Positions 1-8,343 of a stretch of 64,000 nt of DNA are shown piece by piece. The translations under genes and the position numbers were made by a program. The DNA comes from Rhizobium glycinendophyticum. Its GTDB lineage: Bacteria; Pseudomonadota; Alphaproteobacteria; Rhizobiales; Rhizobiaceae. Numbering within the stretch: the stretch's first letter is position 1; every line of letters begins with the position of its first letter. The notes beneath the pieces are model-generated. The model searched no databases and was not told the DNA's origin. It saw only the letters and a program-made list of their open reading frames with translations. Where the stretch lies: contig NZ_VFYP01000001.1 in the NCBI RefSeq assembly GCF_006443685.1, positions 2,542,001 through 2,606,000 of the forward strand. The letters run 5' to 3'.

Positions 1-65
1 TTCATATAATTACACCGGTCTCCCCAAGGGGATGAAGAGACACGGGCATCCCTGTCCGAAAACTC

Positions 66-94
66 TGGAAATTTCCGAAAGCATTCTGCTATAG
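66..94 (+). promoter_or_regulatory. Putative greA promoter
   Basis: A TGGAAA -35-like element (66-71) and a CTATAG -10 element (89-94) are separated by 17 bp, close to the alphaproteobacterial sigma-70 pattern. Initiation near 101 would give a leader of about 90 nt before greA. The -35 element is imperfect, so this is a candidate only. Confidence 0.4.
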
Positions 95-193
95 TGTTTG
101 CAACCTGATTTGTGACACGGTTCCGCAGCTTTGCTTCGGAACCTGTTTTCTTTTGTGCCCGCGCCTGCGGCCAAAGAGACGAAGGAAGAAGAC

Positions 194-670
194 ATGGTAG
201 AAAAGGTACCGATGACGCAGAACGGCTTTGCCAAGCTCAGCGAAGAGCTGCGCTGGCGCCAGCAGGAAGAGCGTCCGCGCATCATCGAGGCGATCGCCGA
301 GGCGCGCGCCCATGGCGACCTCTCGGAAAATGCCGAATATCACGCCGCCAAGGAAGCCCAGAGCCATAACGAAGGCCGCGTCGGCGAGCTGGAAGACCTG
401 ATCGCCCGCGCCGAAGTCATCGACCTCACCAAGATGTCCGGCTCGAAGATCAAGTTCGGCGCCACCGTGAAGCTGGTCGACGAGGACACCGACGAGGAAA
501 AGACCTACCAGATCGTCGGCGACCAGGAAGCCGACGTGAAGGCCGGCCGCATCTCTATTTCGTCCCCGATCGCCCGCGCCCTGATCGGCAAGGAAGTCGG
601 CGACAACATCGAAGTGGTGGCTCCCGGCGGCTCCAAGGCCTACGAAATCCTTGCGGTCAACTGGGGTTGA
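194..670 (+). CDS. greA: Transcription elongation factor GreA
   Basis: GreA rescues arrested RNA polymerase by stimulating cleavage of backtracked transcripts. The 158-residue product has the family's usual length. The N-terminal coiled coil (about residues 1-75) carries the acidic tip motif GDLSENAEY, and the C-terminal FKBP-like domain ends with the usual S-P-(I/L)-(A/G)-xALIGK block. The ATG at 194 is chosen because a purine-rich site (GAAGGAAGAAG) lies just upstream and because MVEKVPMT is a normal GreA beginning; the frame is open further upstream but that part does not look like GreA. It sits 16 bp ahead of lpsB on the same strand, the order known from S. meliloti. Confidence 0.97.
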   Translation: MVEKVPMTQNGFAKLSEELRWRQQEERPRIIEAIAEARAHGDLSENAEYHAAKEAQSHNEGRVGELEDLIARAEVIDLTKMSGSKIKFGATVKLVDEDTDEEKTYQIVGDQEADVKAGRISISSPIARALIGKEVGDNIEVVAPGGSKAYEILAVNWG

Positions 671-686
671 TGGGCGAAACTCCCTG

Positions 687-1757
687 ATGGCGAAAAGCGA
701 GACGACATACGTGGATCCCGCCGGGGTCCACGTGATCGCGCCGAATTTCAAGATACGTCTGTCCGGCGTCACCTCGACGATCATCCAGCTCGTACCGGTC
801 CAGAACCGGCTCGGCCAGAAAGTCGCCGTGCTGGGTCCGGGGCTTCCGGGTCATCTGCCTCATCTGCGGTATCGGGATCTCTGGAAGCTGTGGAAGCGTC
901 CGGCGGGTGCTGCCCATCGCGTCTGGCACGCCCGCCGCAACATCGAGATGTTGCCAGGCATCATCATGCGCGACGTCATGCGCATGCCCTTGAAGCTCGT
1001 CTTCACCTCCGCCTCGCAGCGCAAGCATTCCGGTTGGACGAAATTTCTGATCCGCCAGATGGACGCGGTGATCGCAACCAGCGCCAAGACGTCGGCCTAT
1101 CTCGAAGTGCCGAACACGGTGATCATGCACGGCATCGACTGCGAAAAGTTCAAGCCGGCCGAAGACAAGGCCGCGGCCAAGCGCGCCTGCGGCCTTGATC
1201 CAGAGCAACGTTATATCGGCTGTTTCGGCCGCGTTCGTCACCAGAAGGGCACCGATCTCTTCGTCGACACGATGATCGCAGTATTGCCCCAGCATCCCGG
1301 CTGGGCCGCGATCGTCGCCGGCCGCGCCACCCCACAGCACCACGCTTTCGAGGAAGAACTCAAGGCAAGAGTGACGACCGCCGGCCTCGCCGACCGCATT
1401 CTCTTCGTCGGCGAACACAAGAACATCGCCGACTGGTACCGCACCCTCGACCTTTTCATCGCCCCACAACGCTGGGAAGGCTTCGGCCTGACCCCGCTGG
1501 AGGCCATGGCAACCGGCGTGCCGGTGGTGGCGACAGATGTGGGGGCGTTTGCGGAGTTGATTGCTGCGGGAGAAAGCACGGCGGGCCGGGTCATTGCACG
1601 GGATGATCTGCCCGCGATGCTGAAGGCAACGACTGACATGATGTCTGGTGCAACCGGTCCCGTGATCGCCGAAGACTGCCGTAACCACGTCTTCGAGAAC
1701 TTCCGCATCGAAACCGAAGCTTCCAGACTGGGGGCACTATACGGGCGCCCGGACTAA
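687..1757 (+). CDS. lpsB: LPS core glycosyltransferase (LpsB/LpcC family, GT4)
   Basis: Cytoplasmic GT-B fold sugar transferase of the LpsB/LpcC family, which adds a mannose-type residue to the Kdo/inner core of rhizobial LPS. The 356-residue protein has a C-terminal nucleotide-sugar domain with GCFGRVRHQKG and the E-x7-E motif in EGFGLTPLEAMATG. The ATG at 687 is chosen because the product then begins MAKSETTYVDP; an upstream start would overlap the greA stop. It is probably co-transcribed with greA (16 bp gap) and converges on lpsE. The assignment rests on the motifs and on the greA-lpsB-lpsE-lpsD order known in Sinorhizobium; the exact acceptor sugar cannot be read from sequence. Confidence 0.9.
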   Translation: MAKSETTYVDPAGVHVIAPNFKIRLSGVTSTIIQLVPVQNRLGQKVAVLGPGLPGHLPHLRYRDLWKLWKRPAGAAHRVWHARRNIEMLPGIIMRDVMRMPLKLVFTSASQRKHSGWTKFLIRQMDAVIATSAKTSAYLEVPNTVIMHGIDCEKFKPAEDKAAAKRACGLDPEQRYIGCFGRVRHQKGTDLFVDTMIAVLPQHPGWAAIVAGRATPQHHAFEEELKARVTTAGLADRILFVGEHKNIADWYRTLDLFIAPQRWEGFGLTPLEAMATGVPVVATDVGAFAELIAAGESTAGRVIARDDLPAMLKATTDMMSGATGPVIAEDCRNHVFENFRIETEASRLGALYGRPD

Positions 1758-1765
1758 GCTGCTTT

Positions 1766-1793
1766 GCCTTGGAGTCCGCGCGTGCTCCAAGGC
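1766..1793. terminator. Possible bidirectional terminator hairpin
   Basis: Arms GCCTTGGAG (1766-1774) and CTCCAAGGC (1785-1793) form a perfect 9-bp stem with a 10-nt loop, in the short gap between the converging lpsB and lpsE genes. There is no strong T-run on either side, so intrinsic termination is inferred mainly from position. Confidence 0.45.
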
Positions 1794-1808
1794 TCCTTGC
1801 CGCCGGAC

Positions 1809-2846
1809 TTAGGCTCGCGTCATTACCCCTCTATCGAATAGCCCGATATAGGCGGAGGCGACCGCCTCCTCGGAGAACTGCCCAATTAGCGTTGCATGCC
1901 CCCCCTCGCCCATCGCGGAAGCCAGAGCCGGTTGATCGAGCAGGGCTCGGATCGCAGTCGCGAAGCCATCGACACTGCCGATATCGACGAGAAGTCCGTT
2001 TTCTCCGTCTCGCATGAACCAACTCGGCCCCTCCGAACGCGAAGACACGACAGGCTTGCGCTGCGCCCAGGCTTCGAGGATCACGTTGCCCAACGGCTCG
2101 TGGCTCGACGGCATGACGAACACGTCGCAGGCCGCCACATAGGGTCGCGTATCCTTCTGCCAGCCGAGAAAACGCACGCGCCCGGTCATCCCGAGGTCCG
2201 CAGCAAGGCGCTTCAGACTGTCCGCCTCTTCGCCATCGCCGGCCAGCCAGAGATGAACCTCCGGCGAAAGCCGCGACACGGCCTCGATCAAGGTATGAAA
2301 TCCCTTGCGCCGAACGAACCGCCCCATGCTCATCACGACCGGCACATCTTCAGGCGTCGACACCGTTGCCCGATCAATCGGGGAAACGATTTCCGTATCG
2401 GTGAAATTGGAGATGACTTCCACGCCGCGCGTCCAGCCGAGCTTGCGGACATGGTCGCCGATAGCAGGCGTATTGCATACCAGAATGTCGGTATTCTTGA
2501 AGTAGGAGAGGTTGGTCGGAAAGTCGCCGAGTCGCGAGAGCTTCACGCAGCCTTTGTAGGCAGGCATCAAGCGGCTCGCCCGCGTCGCCCACGACATGAG
2601 CCCGTCCGGCTTCTGGCGCTCCGCCATCATCCTGACGCGGATCGGCAGCAGGAGTCGATCAGGCGACAGATTGCGAAAATTGCTCTCAATGATCTCGCAG
2701 GCGTTCTCGATGTCCTTGCGCCAGAGCCGGTCCGGTCGGATGACCGCCGTCTGCTCCACACCCCGTTTGGCAAGTGCGTTGACAAGATGGACGAAGAAGC
2801 GCTCGGCGCCGCCGTCCTTGCCAAAATGATAGTGGAAGACCTTCAT
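1809..2846 (-). CDS. lpsE: LPS core glycosyltransferase, GT4 family (LpsE-like)
   Basis: A 345-residue cytoplasmic glycosyltransferase with the two-domain GT-B architecture: an N-terminal acceptor domain opening MKVFHYHFGKDGGAERF, and a C-terminal donor domain with MSMGRFVRRKGFHTL, LWLAGDGEE and the E-x7-E segment EPLGNVILEAWAQRKP. It matches the position and type of LpsE in the S. meliloti lpsB region. Its start overlaps the stop of the upstream lpsD-like gene in an ATGA tetranucleotide (2843-2846), so the two are probably translationally coupled. The sugar transferred is unknown. Confidence 0.82.
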   Translation of the reverse strand: MKVFHYHFGKDGGAERFFVHLVNALAKRGVEQTAVIRPDRLWRKDIENACEIIESNFRNLSPDRLLLPIRVRMMAERQKPDGLMSWATRASRLMPAYKGCVKLSRLGDFPTNLSYFKNTDILVCNTPAIGDHVRKLGWTRGVEVISNFTDTEIVSPIDRATVSTPEDVPVVMSMGRFVRRKGFHTLIEAVSRLSPEVHLWLAGDGEEADSLKRLAADLGMTGRVRFLGWQKDTRPYVAACDVFVMPSSHEPLGNVILEAWAQRKPVVSSRSEGPSWFMRDGENGLLVDIGSVDGFATAIRALLDQPALASAMGEGGHATLIGQFSEEAVASAYIGLFDRGVMTRA

Positions 2847-3658
2847 TTTCTGCTCCGGCGCTCCATGTCGTCCACGTTGGGCCGCTTGGCAAGCGCATGT
2901 CGTTGATAGATTTTGGCCTGCGTCAGGAACGCATAAACGGCACCCGTCGCCGCCTCAATGAAGCCCGGCGCACCGCAGCGCCATAGTCCATTGCGGAAAT
3001 AGAGCCTGAGAAAATAAAGGACGGGCGAGAACACCAGCTTTGAGACCTTCGCCTTTTTCCCCTCGGCAACTTGCTGGTCGGCCTTCAAGGTAGAATACTT
3101 GTTTTCCTTGAGGATCTGCTCGTCGATGATCAACGGGCGGTAATGCAGCAGGCTGCCGACGGCAGAGCTTTCCACTCGCCCCTCCGCGACCAGCCCCTCA
3201 TGAACGCGCTGGGCAAGGTCATAGCTTCCACAGCCCTTTCGGATCAAACGGAGATTTTTGCGTTCCCGTACATGCGCAGGGGTATAGCCATAGCCGATGA
3301 GATAAGGGCGCCGCGCAACCCGCCAGCCGACGACGTCGTTGGGGGCAGCAAGGAGCCGGGGCAGTTCCGCCCTCAGGGCCTCGTCCAGGCGCTCGTCGGC
3401 ATCGATGTTGAAGCACCAAGCCTGCGTGCATTGCTCGAGCGCAAACTGCTTCTGTCCGGCATAGCCTCGCCAGGGTTCGTAGAAGAAGCGGATCGGAAAA
3501 CCGCGATCAACATAGGACTGAACGAGCGACGCTGTCCCGTCAGTCGAACCGGAATCAACGACAACGATCTCCGCAAAGCCCTCAAGGCTCTCGATGCAAT
3601 GGCCGAGATAGGCCTCTTCGTTGAGGCAGATGATATAGGCGGAGGCCGAAAGCAGCAT
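2843..3658 (-). CDS. lpsD: LPS core glycosyltransferase, GT2 family (WaaE/LpsD-like)
   Basis: A 271-residue GT-A fold glycosyltransferase. The N-terminus ASAYIICLNEEAYLGHCIES, the segment VVVDSGSTDGT and the metal-binding NIDADERL are typical of the WaaE/KdtX group of GT2 enzymes, which add a glucose-type residue to the inner core. The C-terminal part (VLYFLRLYFRNGLWRCG, near residue 220) is the usual amphipathic membrane-associated end of this group. It is the first gene of a two-gene minus-strand unit with lpsE. I chose the ATG at 3658 because upstream ATGs run into stops. The lpsD symbol rests on locus order and is less certain than the family. Confidence 0.8.
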   Translation of the reverse strand: MLLSASAYIICLNEEAYLGHCIESLEGFAEIVVVDSGSTDGTASLVQSYVDRGFPIRFFYEPWRGYAGQKQFALEQCTQAWCFNIDADERLDEALRAELPRLLAAPNDVVGWRVARRPYLIGYGYTPAHVRERKNLRLIRKGCGSYDLAQRVHEGLVAEGRVESSAVGSLLHYRPLIIDEQILKENKYSTLKADQQVAEGKKAKVSKLVFSPVLYFLRLYFRNGLWRCGAPGFIEAATGAVYAFLTQAKIYQRHALAKRPNVDDMERRSRK

Positions 3659-3783
3659 GCAATTTACTCAGTTTCGCATGCCTCACTTTCTAACCCGTGA
3701 GACTGCCGGCGCAAGCCCCGCCAAGAACGACCTGAGCATTTGCCAGTGGAAGTTGGGCACGGATAGCTAGACTGCGCTCAATT

Positions 3784-4665
3784 TTGGGAATACCAAAAAA
3801 AGTCATATCAACAAGGGGGGCGAAATTGGGGATTGGAACACGCAAACTTGTGCGGCGGATCACGAAGCAGTTATCGCCTACCGCTTACTGCCGGTATGTT
3901 AATTTCATCCTGGCCCTTAAAGGCAGAAAAATTCGCCTCCACCCGATGGAGGCGGGATACTACAAGGTCACTGACGGTCCCGACCACCTCGCCATCTGCC
4001 GGCGGGAAAGACATGTGCGATCCAAGAATGGAATAGATCACGGGATAGCCGCCCTGGCCGCCGTCTATCATCTTGACAAGATCGGCTTATCGGCAGGCGA
4101 TCTGTTGATTGATTGCGGTGCCAACATCGGCGAACTCGGTGTTTGGGCGAAGGGACGCGGCGCATCCTACATCGCGTTTGAACCGGAAACGCTTGAGGCC
4201 GATTGCTGTGATCAAAATGCCTTTGGCGGGGACACCCGGACCAACAGGATGGCGCTGTGGCATGAAGAAGGGGAACTCACCTTCTACAGCAAGCCAGAAT
4301 CTGCCGACAGCTCCGTTTTCGAAATCAAGAAATACAACACAACCAAAACTGTTCCCGCCAGGAGACTGGACGCAGTAGTAGGTGACCTAGACCGCTACGG
4401 AACCATCGTTCTGAAGGTCGAGGCTGAGGGCGCCGAGCCGGAGGTCCTGGAAGGCGCGACCGGCATACTGCCACAGGTTCAGTATGTGACGGTTGATTGC
4501 GGCTACGAGCGAGGTGTTCAGCAAAGTCACACGTTTATCGAGGTCAACGCGACACTTACCAGATGCGGATTCCGGCCGAAGCTGGCAAATTTTCAGGACC
4601 GCACGACGATCCTCTATGAAAATTTGGCACTCACTCACAAAATTGCCTCAACAGCAGCAGCCTGA
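3784..4665 (+). CDS. FkbM-family SAM-dependent methyltransferase
   Basis: A 293-residue class I methyltransferase of the FkbM type. Motif I is LLIDCGANIGELGVWAKG, the acidic motif is YIAFEPE, and the C-terminal FkbM block IVLKVEAEGAEPEVLEGA is clear. Such enzymes often O-methylate sugars of surface polysaccharides, which fits the LPS context. It lies between lpsD and a second methyltransferase but on the opposite strand, and its first 150 bp are visibly less GC-rich than the flanking genes, so it may be a later insertion. The start is unsure: TTG at 3784 gives the full product, while TTG at 3826 has a better ribosome-binding site (AAGGGGGG). Confidence 0.8.
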   Translation: MGIPKKVISTRGAKLGIGTRKLVRRITKQLSPTAYCRYVNFILALKGRKIRLHPMEAGYYKVTDGPDHLAICRRERHVRSKNGIDHGIAALAAVYHLDKIGLSAGDLLIDCGANIGELGVWAKGRGASYIAFEPETLEADCCDQNAFGGDTRTNRMALWHEEGELTFYSKPESADSSVFEIKKYNTTKTVPARRLDAVVGDLDRYGTIVLKVEAEGAEPEVLEGATGILPQVQYVTVDCGYERGVQQSHTFIEVNATLTRCGFRPKLANFQDRTTILYENLALTHKIASTAAA

Positions 4666-4749
4666 TCCTCGAACCGACCCTTGCGCATGAACACCAGCCA
4701 TCGAGCCAGCGGCGCGCGATCGGGAACGCCGATACCGCGTTAGGCTTCC

Positions 4750-5445
4750 TCAGTTATTCTTCACGGCAACCGCTTTGAGGATGAATCCCGACGTGAACGC
4801 CGCATCTCGTCGACCGCCACCCAGCAGACGGGCGAGGGGATAGATAAGAGCGATCGATAAGGCGAATAGATAAGCCAGTCTCCTTTTTTCACCTCCCTTA
4901 AGCCATGCCAGTCTAAGACACAGCAACAGAACTGTTTCAACGATGCTCGTCCGAGCACCGAGCGTGTCGATACGGAAATCCTTGAACAGTTCTTGCAGCC
5001 CAAACTGTGTGTAACGGAAATGGTCGTAAGGCGCATCGTGCGTTGGAAACAGGTACGGTGTTGACAGAAGGAGGCGCCCGCCGGGCTTCAGTATGCGGCG
5101 AAGATGATGCGCTGCCTGAAAGGGATCCTTCACGTGCTCCAACACTTCCATGCATAACACATGGTCGAAATGCCCATCGGGCAGCACGCTTTGAGTAATA
5201 TCGTCCACAACATCGGGGCGGCGTGACTCATCGATATCAGAGCTGACTATTTCGACAGAGGCATCCCTTAGCTTAGCGGAAAGAATAGCCGCGAAAGACC
5301 CGCCGGCCCCGACATTTAGAACGCGATCCCCAGACTTGATACCTGTGGCGAATTCGGCGATCGCCTTTTCGATGTCTCGTCTCGAAATCTTCTTGGCAAT
5401 GTATTTAATAGAACTCAATTGCGTTCCCTTTGACATAGGCTCCAC
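4750..5445 (-). CDS. Class I SAM-dependent methyltransferase
   Basis: A 231-residue methyltransferase of the Methyltransf_11/23 type: motif I VLNVGAGGSFAAILS, an acidic residue in VSSDIDES, then FDHVLCMEVLEHVKDP and LKPGGRLLLSTPY. A hydrophobic stretch near the C-terminus (about 195-215) suggests membrane association. The substrate is unknown; the setting suggests LPS or another surface glycan. The GTG start at 5445 shares its first base with the lrp stop codon (TAGTG), implying translational coupling. An ATG at 5436 is an alternative, but its GGAG lies only 3 nt away. Confidence 0.78.
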   Translation of the reverse strand: MEPMSKGTQLSSIKYIAKKISRRDIEKAIAEFATGIKSGDRVLNVGAGGSFAAILSAKLRDASVEIVSSDIDESRRPDVVDDITQSVLPDGHFDHVLCMEVLEHVKDPFQAAHHLRRILKPGGRLLLSTPYLFPTHDAPYDHFRYTQFGLQELFKDFRIDTLGARTSIVETVLLLCLRLAWLKGGEKRRLAYLFALSIALIYPLARLLGGGRRDAAFTSGFILKAVAVKNN

Positions 5446-5948
5446 TACGTTAAGGAGTGTGGTCCGACGAGGCCATCAAGATGGACCGGCGTCTCATCCT
5501 TCACCGACCGGATGGTGAGCATGGTTCGCACAGTATCCACATTTCTTGCCGAGGTCAGACTTTCGATGACGAAGGTTTGGAACTCTGCCAAATTCTTCGC
5601 CACGCAATAGAGCAAGAAGTCCGACTCGCCTGAAATCATCCAGGCTTCTCGGACGATTGACCAAGTCTGTAGCAATTCTGAAAATCGCTTTAGTTCGATT
5701 TCGGACTGGTGTGTTAGGCCAACGCTGCAGAAGGCCGAGAGACTGTATCCGAGCGCATTTGCGTCAAGTATAGCACGATACTTTTTGATATATCCGGCGT
5801 CTTCGAGCTTCCGCACTCGGCGCAGGCAAGGTGGGGCGGATATGCCAACCCGCTCAGCGAGCTCGACGTTCGTCATCCTGCCGTCAGCCTGAAGCTCACG
5901 CAGGATTTTCATGTCTATAGCATCGAGTTCGAATTGTGCCGACCTCAT
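5445..5948 (-). CDS. Lrp/AsnC-family transcriptional regulator
   Basis: A 167-residue Lrp-type regulator: an N-terminal winged helix (LDAIDMKILRELQADGRMTN, then VELAERVGISAPPCLRRVRKL) followed by a RAM/AsnC ligand-binding domain (about 75-150). The ATG at 5948 is preferred because MRSAQFELDAIDMKIL is the normal Lrp beginning; an upstream ATG at 5975 adds only nine atypical residues. In S. meliloti an Lrp gene (lrp3) heads an lrp3-lpsCDE operon reported to be activated by LsrB. Here the Lrp gene lies inside a similar minus-strand unit, behind a glycosyltransferase, so it may be its local regulator. Confidence 0.9.
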   Translation of the reverse strand: MRSAQFELDAIDMKILRELQADGRMTNVELAERVGISAPPCLRRVRKLEDAGYIKKYRAILDANALGYSLSAFCSVGLTHQSEIELKRFSELLQTWSIVREAWMISGESDFLLYCVAKNLAEFQTFVIESLTSARNVDTVRTMLTIRSVKDETPVHLDGLVGPHSLT

Positions 5949-5991
5949 TGCACCGGCCTCAGTGCGCCTTGGCATTGGAAATTCGTCATGT

Positions 5992-7035
5992 CTAGAACAA
6001 TTTCCTCATGAAACCACGCGCCACCAGTTGCGCGGGGCCTTCATAAACAGTGGTGGCTGAGGATGTGAAGTTCAGCACGTCATCCTTTTCCAGATGCTCC
6101 AGTATACGCCGATACTCCTGCGCGCCGTTAAAATATTGCCCGTCCGACACCGCCTCCGCAACCCGCTCTTTTACGTCCGCAAAAAACTTGAAGTGAAGCA
6201 GCACGCCGGAAATAGGTCCAAAATTTTCTCCGTAAGGAAGAGGCTGGTGGATGCTTGACCCAAGGGAACTATCCTTGCTCCAGAAGAGCAAAGGATACTT
6301 CATCAATTCCGCCTCACTTCGGAACATGCGCTCCCGAGGCCCGCCTCGCAGGCTCATAAAGCGCTTTTTGACCGACAGTTTATATCCAAAAGCGTCGAAC
6401 GCGTCGGCGACTTCCCACGGCATCGAATCGCCGCAGTTGGCAGCATGGACATAATCTAGCCCCCCTCTGGGGTAAAGGTCGAGCATAGGCGCAGGCATCT
6501 TGACGTTGCCTTCACCAGTCAAAACCTGGATCAGTGCCAGCAAAGGTTGTGTGTCGCACTGGTCAAAAACCAGGAATTCATCGGCATCCACATTCAGGTA
6601 CCAACGATCATGACCGTAGAGATGCAGCAACATCTCCCGCCAGATCCGCCCCCTCTTCGCCTCCTTGTAACGCACTGTTGACGTCCAAAGGTCAGTGTCG
6701 ACTTGCGCGGCCAGCCACTCCCGGGACCCGTCACTCGATTGGTCATCAACGACGATAAATCGAGTGACGCCGAGCGATCGGTAATGCCGAAAGAAGGCCG
6801 GCAAAAGTGCAAGATCGTTGTGGCACAGAAAAATTAGAGGCAGATCCGCTGTCGACAGAGGTCGAAACGCATGAGGCGTCAATAGAGACAATGGAACACG
6901 CGTGGTGCCTCTTTGCCGGCGCTTTAGAACCTTCCAGCTTTCATATCGAGCGATCAGCCTGCGCAATCGCCCTGCCCGCAACTTCTCGAAATCCTCAGGA
7001 TTCGAAAAAGGATATGAAAGGACGGTCGTACGCAA
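5992..7035 (-). CDS. Glycosyltransferase, GT2-related (Glyco_tranf_2_4 type)
   Basis: A 347-residue protein with the GT-A-like fold of the Glyco_tranf_2_4/GT92-related group. PLIFLCHNDLALLPAFFRHY is followed by VTRFIVVDDQSSDGSREWL (donor site), and WYLNVDADEFLVFD is the DxD-type metal site. It is the promoter-proximal gene of the minus-strand unit that continues into lrp and the methyltransferase, and it faces trxB divergently. Its position corresponds to lpsC of S. meliloti, but I cannot confirm orthology by eye, so no symbol is given. A role in LPS or another surface polysaccharide is inferred from the locus. Confidence 0.78.
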   Translation of the reverse strand: MRTTVLSYPFSNPEDFEKLRAGRLRRLIARYESWKVLKRRQRGTTRVPLSLLTPHAFRPLSTADLPLIFLCHNDLALLPAFFRHYRSLGVTRFIVVDDQSSDGSREWLAAQVDTDLWTSTVRYKEAKRGRIWREMLLHLYGHDRWYLNVDADEFLVFDQCDTQPLLALIQVLTGEGNVKMPAPMLDLYPRGGLDYVHAANCGDSMPWEVADAFDAFGYKLSVKKRFMSLRGGPRERMFRSEAELMKYPLLFWSKDSSLGSSIHQPLPYGENFGPISGVLLHFKFFADVKERVAEAVSDGQYFNGAQEYRRILEHLEKDDVLNFTSSATTVYEGPAQLVARGFMRKLF

Positions 7036-7083
7036 TCTGGAACCTCTGCCTGACGAGAACTAGTTCGTTCGCCAGTCCTTGCT

Positions 7084-7112
7084 TCTATATAATGTGAAGA
7101 AACGCAAGCAAG
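7084..7112 (-). promoter_or_regulatory. Predicted promoter of the glycosyltransferase-lrp unit
   Basis: Read on the minus strand, CTTGCT (7112-7107) and TATAGA (7089-7084) are separated by exactly 17 bp, a strong alphaproteobacterial sigma-70 match. Initiation near 7077 leaves a leader of about 40 nt before the gene at 7035. The 310-bp divergent region 7036-7345 holds this promoter, a trxB promoter and no apparent gene. It is the natural place for an LsrB binding site. Confidence 0.6.
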
Positions 7113-7233
7113 GGATGCCACCCGGAACCGCAAGCCGCCCCTTTATAACAGCTTTCTTCCCTTTTTGACGCCCTCTTGTCCGCAGCCTCCCCCAAATACC
7201 CCCAATCCCCCTGTTGCTAATGCAAATGCCGGC

Positions 7234-7262
7234 CTTGAATTGCGGCGCGCTTCAATCCTAAA
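7234..7262 (+). promoter_or_regulatory. Predicted trxB promoter
   Basis: CTTGAA (7234-7239) and CCTAAA (7257-7262) are 17 bp apart. Initiation near 7269 leaves a leader of about 77 nt to the trxB ATG. The -10 is imperfect. Confidence 0.45.
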
Positions 7263-7345
7263 TGGGCCGACCATTGCGGGGAACCCTGCGCCTGCCCATC
7301 TTTGAGGCCTGCACGCCCCCGCTCCGCGACCTGAAAGGAATTGAG

Positions 7346-8323
7346 ATGACCGCCCGCCACACCAAGGTGCTGATCATCGGCTCCGGCCCCGCCGGATACA
7401 CAGCTGCCATTTATGCCGCACGCGCCATGCTGAAGCCGGTCCTGATTGCCGGCATGGAACAGGGTGGCCAGTTGATGATCACCACCGACGTGGAGAATTA
7501 TCCGGGCTTTGCCGATCCTATCCAGGGGCCCTGGCTGATGGAGCAGATGCTCAACCAGGCGATCCATGTCGGGACCGAGATCGTCAGCGACCTCGTGACC
7601 GAAGTCGACACGCTCAACCGCCCCTTCACGGTCAAGACCGACAGTGGCCAGGTCTGGACATCCGATACGCTGATCATCTGCACGGGTGCCAAGGCCAAGT
7701 GGCTCGGTATCGAAAGTGAGCAACATTTTCAGGGCTTTGGCGTCTCGGCTTGCGCCACTTGCGATGGCTTCTTCTATCGCAACAAGGACGTGATTGTCGT
7801 CGGCGGCGGCAATTCGGCTGTCGAGGAAGCGCTTTATCTGTCGCATATCTGCAAGTCGGTGACCGTCGTACATCGCCGTGACAGTTTCCGCTCGGAAAAA
7901 ATCCTGCAGGAGCGCCTGTTCGCCAAAGAGAACATCCGCGTTCTGTGGAACACCACCGTCGAAGAGATCACCGGCGCCCCGGCCAAGCCGCCGATGCCGC
8001 CCTCTGTTTCGGGTGTGAAGCTCAAGGATCAACTGACCGGCGCCATCACGGACATGCCGATCGACGGTGTATTCGTCGCCATCGGCCATGCCCCGGCTGT
8101 CGAACTGTTCAAGGGAAAGCTGAAGCTCAAGTCCAACGGCTATCTGTGGACTGCACCTGATTCGACGGCAACCGACGTGCCGGGCATTTTTGCCGCCGGT
8201 GACGTCACAGACGACGTCTACCGCCAGGCGATCACGGCCGCCGGCATGGGCTGCATGGCAGCGCTCGAGGCAGAGCGTTACCTGACGGCCCTGTCCATTC
8301 CCACTCAGCAAGCGGCGGAGTAG
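7346..8323 (+). CDS. trxB: Thioredoxin-disulfide reductase
   Basis: FAD enzyme that uses NADPH to reduce thioredoxin. The 325-residue product is full length. The FAD dinucleotide motif GSGPAG is at 12-17, the redox-active CATC is at 136-139, the NADPH motif VVGGGNSAVEEAL follows, and the C-terminal FAD motif GIFAAGDVTDDVYRQ is present. ATG 7346 is chosen because it follows AAGGAATTGAG and gives the canonical MTARHTKVLIIG; the frame extends upstream without family features. It is followed after 5-20 bp by lsrB, an arrangement conserved in rhizobia that links thiol redox control with LsrB. Confidence 0.97.
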   Translation: MTARHTKVLIIGSGPAGYTAAIYAARAMLKPVLIAGMEQGGQLMITTDVENYPGFADPIQGPWLMEQMLNQAIHVGTEIVSDLVTEVDTLNRPFTVKTDSGQVWTSDTLIICTGAKAKWLGIESEQHFQGFGVSACATCDGFFYRNKDVIVVGGGNSAVEEALYLSHICKSVTVVHRRDSFRSEKILQERLFAKENIRVLWNTTVEEITGAPAKPPMPPSVSGVKLKDQLTGAITDMPIDGVFVAIGHAPAVELFKGKLKLKSNGYLWTAPDSTATDVPGIFAAGDVTDDVYRQAITAAGMGCMAALEAERYLTALSIPTQQAAE

Positions 8324-8343
8324 AGGCCATGAGAGGGGGCGGC

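Noticed and set aside
657..1688. A long minus-strand frame antisense to lpsB
   Set aside because: It is a GC-rich antisense shadow; the plus strand carries a complete glycosyltransferase with motifs.
7217..8311. A long minus-strand frame antisense to trxB
   Set aside because: It is explained by codon bias of trxB and has no domain features.
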